The notes beneath the pieces are model-generated. The model was not told where the DNA came from. It made no database searches and worked only from the letters and a program-made list of their open reading frames with translations. The position numbers were made by a program, and so were the translations under genes. From Trichomonas tenax (Eukaryota; Parabasalia; Trichomonadida; Trichomonadidae): 64,000 bases of DNA. Each line of letters opens with the position of its first letter. The stretch's first letter is position 1. The stretch spans positions 94,090 through 158,089 of the forward strand of contig JALKBU010000004.1 of assembly GCA_023091735.1 (NCBI GenBank), in the 5' to 3' direction. Of this stretch, positions 49,574-58,500 are shown in pieces.

Positions 49574-50528
49574 TTATAAATCTGTTAAATGTGGGAGCTT
49601 TCTAACATGAAGTCTTAATGGGAATTGTCTCTTGTTGTTGATTTTATTGTTGAGAGAGTTATTGATCTTATTCAACTGAACAAGCTTTGGCAATGACTTT
49701 GGATTGAATGAATGCTTCATGATTGGGTTCATGATAACTCGTATCATCTGCTCAATCATGTCACGAAGAGCAGAAGCTGTGATTCTCGTCTTTGGATCGA
49801 TTGATAAACAGCTTTTGATGACTTGGCCAATCATTGTATCGCTTTCGAGCTCTAATTCAAGCTTGTCCTTCTTGATCATGTTGACATACTTAGAATCACT
49901 CATATTGCCAAATGGGTACTTCATTGAGACGAGAATGTTGAGTGTGACACCAAGAGACCAAATATCGGCCTTAATTCCATCATAGACATCCGACTTAACG
50001 ATTTCTGGAGCCATGAAGAGGACCGTGCCGCAGACTGTCTGCGAGTTTGAAGCATTCTCACGGCAGAAGCCAAAATCGACAATCTTTGGGTTCATTTCGT
50101 CATCGAATAAAATATTTGCTGGCTTTATATCTCTGTGAGCGATTCCTCTTTCATGGAGGTAACAGAGAGCATCTGCTAGCTTCTGAGCAAGAATGAGCTG
50201 CTAGGCAGAGACGTATGTTTCCGTTGATTAAACTGTAAAGATCGCCGTTTCTTAAGTATTCCATGACGATGTAAATGTTTTCTTCTTCGTAAACGATTTC
50301 GTAGATTTTAACAATGTTTGGGTGGTTTAAGCGAGAGACAATTCTTAACTCTTTCTCGATGTATCCGAGCATCCCATTCTTTTCGATCATTTTTCTGTTT
50401 AAAATTTTAATGGCGACTTTTTTTGATGCTTTGTTGTCGTAAGCTCTAACAACAGTAGCGAAAGCACCGTGGTCAAGGACGCCTGTTACGGTGTATCGAC
50501 CTATTTCAGCTGGAATCAAGTCTAACAT
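49574..50528 (-). pseudogene. Ser/Thr protein kinase, otherwise complete but frameshifted once
   Basis: The start ATG at 50528 follows TCATTTTTATTT, a fine Inr. All catalytic motifs are present: the Gly loop GVLDHGAFATVV (residues 16-27), VAIK with Lys41, a C-helix Glu60, ERGIAHRDIKPANIL, VDFGF, CGTVLFMAPE and DIWSLGVTLNIL, then a C-lobe Arg (KTRITASAL). Between them, near 50202, two bases appear to be inserted (CTGCCTAGCAGC on the minus strand). The insert shifts the frame and leaves a TAG, so only residues up to about 108 can be made from the ATG. The fold resembles CAMK/SNF1-like kinases, common in the huge trichomonad kinome; substrate unknown. The single lesion in an otherwise intact gene means either very recent loss or a sequencing error. 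Confidence 0.8.
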
Positions 50529-50540
50529 AAATAAAAATGA
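50529..50540 (-). promoter_or_regulatory. Inr element of the kinase gene
   Basis: On the minus strand TCATTTTTATTT runs directly into ATG 50528 (A+1 ten nt upstream). It shows that the frame upstream of 50528 is not translated from a TTG. Confidence 0.7.
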
Positions 50541-50846
50541 AAAAAATAATCGAAAATTTTGGTCAAATTTTTGAAAAGAAAGCACTTTTTTGAAATTATC
50601 GGATTTCGTTTGAAACAAACGCCACAACAGAGCACAGAGAGTAGGAATATAGTTGAATTTTTGACAAAATTTTTGTTAGATTTTTAAACTGAAAGTTTTT
50701 GAGAAGATAACTGAAAATATTTCCCTCAAAAACTGCGGACAAAAATATTCATAATTCATCATTAGTAAGTGTTTCTAATTCTATTTCATAAAAAACTTTT
50801 GTTATTACAATTTGCACATGTTATACAAAGCTTTTATCATATGTTT

Positions 50847-51002
50847 ATGAATGAATTTCAAGCTTCAAAGCCTAAACCTAAAGTGTTATCAAAAATTTCG
50901 ATCATTTTTATGTTCATTTTGGTTTTAAAATTCATAATCTACATCAGGCATCGTTTCGTTATAAATGAAGTTTGGCCGGCGAATTATCAAAAATTAACCT
51001 AA
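50847..51002 (+). CDS. Possible small single-pass membrane protein, 51 aa
   Basis: An ORF from the ATG at 50847, eight nt after TCAT (A+1 at 50839; a modest Inr). The frame is open further upstream (from 50769), and an ATG at 50841 is an alternative start. The protein has a polar N-terminus (MNEFQASKPKPKVLSK), one hydrophobic helix (ISIIFMFILVLKFIIYI) and a basic, Trp-containing tail (RHRFVINEVWPANYQKLT). That layout fits tiny accessory subunits of membrane complexes, but I recognise no family. It is divergent from the kinase gene, with about 320 nt between the two start codons. It could be a chance ORF; the coherent topology and Inr give modest support. Confidence 0.35.
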   Translation: MNEFQASKPKPKVLSKISIIFMFILVLKFIIYIRHRFVINEVWPANYQKLT

Positions 51003-51625
51003 AATGTGACAGAAAAGGTTGGATCATTGAAAATCATCGTTCTGAAAGAATTCTTAGTAAATTTTGACATCGGATGGTTGTATGGTAGCGATCAAAGGAG
51101 GAATTATCTGGTAAGATCAAAAATCAATTTCTTGTTCGGAAATATAGTCATAATCAACCATACAGCACTTGATATTATGTTTTAATGGTTGAGTATAATG
51201 CAATGATGCAGGTTTATATTGTTAATTTTATCATCCAAAAATACCAAATTAAAATTGGATATCATAAACATAAATTTATACTATATAATTTATAAATATT
51301 AAGAATTTCCAGTGTAACTAGTTCAACTCTGTATTTTATTAAAAATATATTTCGATCTTATGGAATATCAAATTTTTAGATAGATGGGTTTCTATATGGC
51401 CATGCAAATCTGGCACATCATGGATCTTAATACAAATAGTCATAAATCTTGATTTATCAAAGAAAAATGGTGAAATGCATTTCTGTCATGTAAATATATT
51501 TATTTGACAATGATGTTAAAAACTATTTGACTTGGATTTGAATTAATTAAAATAAGGCACTGATCTAAGCCGTATTTTTCAAATATTATGAATAAATAAT
51601 TTTTTACCTTTTTTTTAAAATATAG
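51003..51625. other. Intergenic, AT-rich
   Basis: About 620 nt of AT-rich sequence between the small membrane-protein ORF and the ankyrin pseudogene. I see nothing in it. Confidence 0.55.
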
Positions 51626-51635
51626 TCAAATATTC
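51626..51635 (+). promoter_or_regulatory. Inr-like element of the ankyrin pseudogene
   Basis: TCAAATATTC directly before ATG 51636. Confidence 0.45.
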
Positions 51636-52865
51636 ATGTCTTACTCTTCTGGTGCTGAAGAGGAAGAAATTATGATCAAAAACGAAATAAGTCATCAAAT
51701 GGCAGCGATTAAATCAGATAATGAAAGTTCAGAAGCAGATGAAAGTGATTATGATGTGGAAACTATCCATAATGAGGCCAAAAAGCAAATCATAAACTCA
51801 GAATCAAGTGAAGAATCGTGCCATGAAATCAATTTTGAACGTAAAGGAATTAAATCAGAAGAATCATATTCTGATGATGAAGAAATTCTAATACATCACT
51901 CATATTCATCAGCATCTGAGATACCAAATCCAAATGAGCAAACTTCATCGCATATTTTGCAATATCAAAATATTGAATCAGAATCAAGCGATTATATACA
52001 AAATGATCATGAAAATGATAATGCCATTGAAGATTTTACAATGGAAACAATGAAATTTGAAATAGGAAAATTAGATTCTTATAACATCAATGATATTAAA
52101 AGAATTATTCAAAATCATCCAGAACAACTTGATGTAACCGATAGTAAAGGTAACAATATATACCATTTAACTGTTTTAGCAAATATTGTAGAATTATTTT
52201 GTCTTCTAGTGGAGAATAGATTGAATTTTTTCTCGATTGATATTTGGCAGAAAAACAACAAAGTGAAACCCCATTTCGGTTATCAATAGAATAGGAAGAT
52301 ACTTCTATTGAAATCATACGAGAATTCGAGTTATTATTTGATGCACAACAAGAAAATGATGATAACAATGATGTGAAATCAGTTTTTAAAGTATTAATTG
52401 ACAGAGAGTCAACTGATGATAACAAAGAAAAGTTAGAATTGTTATTACAGTGGGACAGCTCATTAAAACATCCTGACGACATTTTGGTGTATGCATTTAA
52501 GAAAAACAAACCTGAACATTTCGAAATTATTCTTGATAGTGTTCCGGAAACTAAAGAATACATGGATCATAAATCTGGGCAGGCAATTATTCATTTGGCA
52601 GCTCAAAAATACAAAAAGAAGTTAAAATTTAAAGAATTGTTTGAAAGTGGAGAGATTGATGTCGAGCTTAGAGGCAAACTTGGTAAAAACATTCTACATC
52701 ATTCATGCGAAAATGGTGCAATTGAACAAACAAAATATATTCTCAAACATAGCGAAGGTAGATTTTTTCTGGATGATAGAGATAACAGAGGATGGAGTCC
52801 ATTACCCAGTTTCACAATACTTTAGCCACAGGTCTAAAGCAGGGGGTGTCATGAATTTTGATTAA
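51636..52865 (+). pseudogene. Ankyrin repeat protein with acidic N-terminus, frameshifted
   Basis: ATG 51636 follows an Inr. Residues 1-140 are acidic and Ser-rich (SSGAEEEEIM, SESSEESCHE, SYSDDEEIL), then an ankyrin region begins (VTDSKGNNIYHLTVLANIVE). Near 52255 the frame shifts (the following coding reads SETPFRLSIE, the usual start of an ankyrin unit, then a TAG at 52290-52292). Coding resumes to 52825 with KLELLLQWDSSLKHPDDILV, KSGQAIIHLAAQKYKKKLKF, GKNILHHSCENGAIEQTKYI and DNRGWSPL, where another shift near 52800 ends the frame within a repeat. At least two frameshifts plus one stop make this a pseudogene, though fairly young. The acidic N-terminus is not found in the intact ankyrin gene at 36413. 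Confidence 0.7.
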
Positions 52866-53662
52866 AGTTTGGTTGTTCGAAACATCACTGGTGCGTTTTT
52901 TCCTTTTTTGAGTCACCTTTCTGTAAACATAATTTTTAGTGTCACTATTGAATAACAATCTAATTTAAAAGCTAGATTTATATTTAATAGGTAAAGCATA
53001 ACACAGTGGTACGCGAATTAAAGCATAGGAAGGGGAGTCTCATAAGTTCATTACAAACAAGCTAATAGCAAGTTATAACGTAGATTTTGTCTCACATGGG
53101 AATGATGAAGAAACAATTAAAGTGAAAAAGAATTTGAGGAGCAAAACTCAAAAATCTTCGTTTTTTTTTAATTTTCGACATTTTATACAAACATTTATCG
53201 TATTGATAAAATAAATAATGTATTAAAACAGACTATAGTTGCATACTCATAAAAATCAATATTGTTTAGATTATAACTTTTCCACATATAATCAAAAATT
53301 ATTATTATAGTTATATAAGTGCTTATGAGCTTAATTTAACAGGAAATGATAAATGTAAGTTGTTAGCAAAAAAATAAGTCTATTTTTTTTGATATATTCC
53401 TTTTGATTATTTAAATTGCGGAATACGTATGTATATTACCAACCAATCTGCTTTACATAGTATTTCACTGATTTCTATAAACTTAACTTTGTTTAATTCG
53501 ATATATTTTAACAAATCGAAATATATTCATGGGAAAAATGTAATTATTGAATCCATTGTACTATCATTCTATTAAAAATGAGGTGTAAATTCATAAGAAC
53601 CAACAAAACATATGTATTGCTGTTAAAGAATTTCAAATCTTAGATCTAATCAGGACTGAAAA
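52866..53662. other. Gene-free AT-rich region
   Basis: About 800 nt after the ankyrin pseudogene. No ORF or repeat recognised. Confidence 0.55.
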
Positions 53663-53764
53663 GAGCAGCTCCGGAGACTGTTGGGAAGGGAATGAATCAG
53701 CTACAGGTAAGGAGAAAAACCGTCGCTCAGCTTAGCAAGAAAAGGACTGGTTATGGAGCTGCTC
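53663..53764. ncRNA. Candidate structured RNA, 102 nt, closed by a 10-bp stem
   Basis: GAGCAGCTCC at 53663-53672 is perfectly complementary to GGAGCTGCTC at 53755-53764. The 82 nt between them are GC-richer than the surrounding AT-rich intergenic DNA, and the island starts and stops with the stem. No ATG-initiated ORF fits. I compared it mentally with tRNA, 5S rRNA, U-snRNA and SRP RNA signatures and found no convincing match. Strand is unknown because the stem reads both ways. It could also be a relic of a coding exon, since an open frame exists across part of it. Confidence 0.35.
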
Positions 53765-53969
53765 GTTGAAAAATTGAATACTGACATTTTGCAGCCCAAG
53801 AATCCTGATATTATTCAATACTATTTTGATTATACAATATTCATATATGGGCTCTATTGAGGTAGCACAAATAGATTCGAGAATATATATCAAAGAGATA
53901 TGACTTTTGAATTTTTGACAGTTTACATTTTTAACCTTACGTAAAAGTGCTGATACACGTTTTTTTTCA
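53765..53969. other. Short intergenic stretch
   Basis: About 200 nt between the hairpin and the SHIPPO-repeat gene. The T-rich run TTTTTTTTCA just before ATG 53970 could serve as an Inr for the ATG at 53976. Confidence 0.45.
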
Positions 53970-55181
53970 ATGACTATGGAATGTTTTGCTCGCTGCCGAA
54001 AAGAAACATTAGATACTGGGCCGGGAATGTATAATATTCCGAGTACAATCGGTGCCGGTCCTAAATACACGATTAGAGGCCGCTCACAGGAACTCAAACA
54101 TCAATATTCTCAAGATTATTGTTTATTACCTTCAACACTTAATAAAAATGGTATAAATTTGCACAGAGAACTTAAATTCAAGAAAGATTTCCGCAAAGTC
54201 GAAAAATCAGAACCAGAACTTTACGCAATTCCTTCTACGATCGGCCAAGGTCCGAAAATCTCGATCAGACCGAAACAGACATCGAAGATAGAGGTTACGC
54301 CGGGACCAGGACAATACGATCCAAAAATAACCAATAAAGGACCTGCTTACGTTGTTGGCGTTGGTAGACGCTTCGATTTCATTCAAGATAACATCTTAGT
54401 TCCACCGGGAACGTACGAGATTCCATCAACAATGCAGCCACGCGCAGTAATCACACATTCAGATCATGGACCAACAAGGAGACCGAAATTCCAAAAGAAA
54501 CAGCACCCAGGACCGATATACAACGTTGTACAGCCGTTTGGTAAAGATGCGAGAAAATCACAATTTCCAAAGTGCATGACTGAAAAATCGGTTCCTAAAA
54601 CACCAGGACCCGGTGATTATGAGGTTCTTAAGCCTTTCGGTGAACAGTCGAAGAGAATCTACACAACAATGCATCCAAGAATCAAAGAAAGAAGCAGTTC
54701 TGTCAATGATGTTCCATATTATGATATTCCGACAACAATTAAGAATATGAAGATTTCGATGTTATCGAGACCACCAACAAGCTATGAAACACCATCTCCT
54801 GGTCCTGTTTATAATGTTCCTTCAACAATTGTTCCAAGGCCAATGACGATTGGTGTTAAAACAGCTCAGAAGAATCCGCTTAATGATGTTCCTGGTCCAG
54901 ATGCTTATTTCGCATCAGATGCTCCTAAAGATATTAGCGAAGATGTTGTTTGCCCACTCGATGGTCCTTATTCGCGTGATATTATCAACTACAAAGAGGT
55001 TTCCAGTCTTCCTGGACCCGGTCAATATAATATTGATGAAGCAGAGAAAAATAAGAAAAAAGGTTTCACTATTTCCAATAGAGATCTCAGCCCATCAAGG
55101 CCTGATACTTCAGCACCTTATAGGCTACTTTCATCAACACTTGGTGGTCCCTCATATACTATTGGTATCAAAGATTATTAA
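53970..55181 (+). CDS. SHIPPO / STPGR (sperm-tail PG-rich) repeat protein, 403 aa
   Basis: The protein is a series of about ten PG-rich units: DTGPGMYNIPSTIGAGPKYT, PELYAIPSTIGQGPKISI, TPGPGQYDP, PPGTYEIPSTM, HPGPIYNV, TPGPGDYEV, PYYDIPTTI, SPGPVYNVPSTIVPRPMTIG, VPGPDAYFA and LPGPGQYNI. This [ST]-PGP-[Gx]-x-Y-x-[IVP] pattern defines the STPGR (ODF3/SHIPPO1) family, whose members bind the inside or surface of axonemal microtubules. Trichomonads have several flagella and a complex microtubular cytoskeleton, so a flagellar or pelta-axostyle role is likely. The protein lacks catalytic domains and is basic. ATG 53970 and ATG 53976 (MTM...) are both possible starts. It is followed 404 nt later by the large Myb-repeat gene on the same strand. 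Confidence 0.9.
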   Translation: MTMECFARCRKETLDTGPGMYNIPSTIGAGPKYTIRGRSQELKHQYSQDYCLLPSTLNKNGINLHRELKFKKDFRKVEKSEPELYAIPSTIGQGPKISIRPKQTSKIEVTPGPGQYDPKITNKGPAYVVGVGRRFDFIQDNILVPPGTYEIPSTMQPRAVITHSDHGPTRRPKFQKKQHPGPIYNVVQPFGKDARKSQFPKCMTEKSVPKTPGPGDYEVLKPFGEQSKRIYTTMHPRIKERSSSVNDVPYYDIPTTIKNMKISMLSRPPTSYETPSPGPVYNVPSTIVPRPMTIGVKTAQKNPLNDVPGPDAYFASDAPKDISEDVVCPLDGPYSRDIINYKEVSSLPGPGQYNIDEAEKNKKKGFTISNRDLSPSRPDTSAPYRLLSSTLGGPSYTIGIKDY

Positions 55182-55571
55182 ATATTTTGTTTATTTTTTC
55201 AAAAACTCAAATTTTTGTTTTCATAAATTAGATTGACTAAATATGACTTTTGATACACCAGATTTTTCAAAACATCATTCCTTGTCTAGTTGCTTCATTG
55301 CAAGATATCTTAATTACTTCATTTGAATCGAAATGATGATTTGATTTTATCAGGAAAAATCACTTTTTAGAATCCAGATTTTAAAATGTTCTATCATTAT
55401 TTATTGCACAGATGTTGTGAAAAATGGACCTTTAATTTCTTAAATTCTTTGAGATTAGTTTATATAAACTTATGTTAATGATCGCTGGAGTTATGAGAGC
55501 ACGTAATAAATCTACCGTATATTTGAATAATTATATATTTGAGCATCTTTGATTTCAAAACCGCTGAAATG
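55182..55571. other. Intergenic, AT-rich
   Basis: About 390 nt between two same-strand genes, holding the promoter of the 55586 gene at its right end. Nothing else seen. Confidence 0.6.
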
Positions 55572-55582
55572 CCACTTTTCAA
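55572..55582 (+). promoter_or_regulatory. Inr-like element of the large UBL-UBA-Myb gene
   Basis: CCACTTTTCAA with A+1 at 55574, 12 nt before ATG 55586. It matches the trichomonad initiator except for the leading C. Confidence 0.6.
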
Positions 55583-55585
55583 TCA

Positions 55586-58500
55586 ATGAAAATCACCATT
55601 GGTCCGCCTTTAGATGGTGATTTGGACATTGATACTGGAACTTGTAAAATAATAAAGGATGTAAAACTTTATATTAGTAATATTAGTATGATTCCAACTG
55701 ATCATTTATGCATTTTTAAAAATGATATTGAAATGAGCAACACAGAAAACGTCGAAAATATAAAAGATGACGACAATAATACATATACATGCAGAATAGA
55801 TGAAAATGCAGAAAATAATCATGTTAAATCACCAATTGTTCCAGATGATTGTGAAAATAGGGTAGAATTTTTATTACGTCTCGGATTCCCACGGGAAGAA
55901 ATTGTTAAAGCATTAATGAGTTCGAATTTTAAGACAGAAGAAGCATTGCAATTATTGAAGGCAACTTCAAAGCCAAGAGTTGAATTCACTAAAAAAGAAC
56001 CACATTCAAACAAAATCAGCCACGGAGAAAAGAAGAAAAGGAAAGAGAGAGTAGTATGGACTCGTGAAGATGACGAAAAATTACTGGAATTCTATTTGAA
56101 AGTTGCAAACACATCAATTAAATGGAGCTTCATTCAACAATATTTTCCAAACTGTTCAACAGCAAAGCTTGAGAAAAAGTATAACAAAATCGTCAAAGAG
56201 GCGCAGACAAAGAAATCGGATTTAAAACTGCCACCAGCTCTTGTTAATGAAATATTTAATTATGTTGACATAGGACTCAAAAAATCATCGAATGTCCAAA
56301 ATTTCGATCGAAAAGTTCCAATCAATGCTATCCAACTCATTAACTGCTATTTGAATAACAAAGAAAATCTCGACGAGTTAACAAAGGAGTTTCCAAATTG
56401 GTCCAAAGGTTATTTGATTTACCTGCTATATTGGATACATTTAAACTTGAATATTTTCCAGCTTCCTTCATCAAATTGGTCGATTAAAGAGATCAGAGTC
56501 ATTCTTGATAAACACTTCAACAATGTTGATGATGATGAAATAGCGAAAATCATTAAAATCAAGGATGGCCAAGAAATTAGCGACAAAATTAATGAAATTT
56601 TAAATGATTTAGCAAATGATAATGAATTACAGAAATTCTCTGATAATTATCCAGATTATGAAGTTATTCTTTGCTCTTATAATAGAGATGATATTCCCAC
56701 ATATATATCTGACTTGTTAAATCAATATTTGTCCTTCGAAAATGACAAAGCAAGATATTCGAGATGGATTCAAGCGAAAATTTCCGAAGACGAAGAAAAC
56801 AATGATTTTGTTGTTAACACGATGACAAACTTCACATGGACCGAAGAAAAGGAGAGAATGCTTATTCAAGGTATTGAAAAATATGGATCATCAAATAAAG
56901 CAATCAGTAGAATCATCAAAATTAGTAATTGGGAAGTCCCAAGCGATAATGCAATTAACAAATATAACGAACTCAAGAATTTGATTAAGAATGGAAAAAG
57001 ACCCGATCTCGTTAACGACAAGCGACTTATTAATCCATTCTATTTAGTCAAAGTTTATTTGGCAATGGGAAATATTCATGAAGAATTTCCAATTTGGCCG
57101 CTTGGTTATTTAAGATATCTTATTTACTGGTTATCAGAATCAATTTGTGGAGATTCAATTCGAGATAGACAATGGACAGAAGAAGATATTCGCATACTTC
57201 TTGAGATGTCCAGCGATGGAGAAACAGATGCAGCGATTGTTGAAAAATTAGGAAGAAAATTTAGCGTTGATGCAATCATTGAAAAGAAACTTGAAATTAT
57301 TAGAACATCAAGAAGAGATGAAATGAAGCAGTTTCGTGATTATGGAGCAAATGTTGTATTGCCTTTCAAAGAGTTCGAAGTTAATGAAATCGGAATTCCA
57401 TTATATTTCCTTTCCATTGTTCATTCTTACACTTATCGTTTCGAAAACATTGTTTTAATCACTGATTTAGTTGCAGCTTTCAATAAGTGTTCATTTACTG
57501 AATCAACTGTTGATGTTCAGCCGTTATTAGAGAAATTCCCTAATAATGATCCTGCACAATTAATATTCATCGTTTATTGGCTGATTTTCACACTTAATAG
57601 CAACACTCCAGAACAAGGATGGATTCACAGTGATGCAAAGATTGTTATACTTGATTATATTGATAATGATACTCTCGAAAACACATCAAAGAAGTTATCG
57701 GTTCCAAGACAACCAGATGAAATTGTTAAATTCAGGAATCAAGCATTTACTTTCATGAAAAAAGCTCCGATGTTGGATCAATTTTTGACTTCAATGAAAT
57801 TTGATATTTCGGAAGCTGAATATGATTTTCTTGGTATTCCTTCGTATCTCATTGATGCTGTTAACCTGTATTTCAACAAGAAACTTCAGCTTGAAGGAAA
57901 ATTCATCTGGACAAAAGAAAATGAACAGCTTTTGCTCAATATTCTTGGAGACAACTTCAAACAGCCTTCATTGTTAAACAAGATTCAACACTATTTCCCA
58001 AGTGCTTCAGAAAAAGATATATTATCTAAAGTCAAAGAAATAACACAACAAATTCAAGATGGCATCAATAATTATGATGTTTCTGATGAATTAATTCGAT
58101 ATTTGAAGTCACATCAAATTCATTTAAAGAATGAAGACAAAGAAAAAGTCGTCTGTCCGTTTGAGCAGCCTTACATTCCAAAAGAACTCATTTCAATTAT
58201 TCCTGTGTTAGAAAAGATAATTGATACAAAATCGGATTTCAACAAAGTTTCCAACTTTTATAATGGATATTCTCCAGGATATTTAGCATTCCTTGTTAAC
58301 GCTTTATTTAAGAGAATCAAAAGAGGATCATCCAATTGGAGCGATAGAGACATTCGATTGGTTCACGAAATGCAAACAAATGGATATCAGAAGGCAGAAA
58401 TGGTAAAATATTTACACGATATCGAAAAATCAAATCAAATCAATTTCATGCTGATGAGTTTCTATAAGCGTGTTCACAGCAAAGAATATATATCAAGGCT

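Noticed and set aside
53641..53770. Coding fragment across the hairpin island
   Set aside because: A frame is open across part of it, but there is no ATG with an Inr and no recognisable family. A structured RNA is the better, still tentative, reading.
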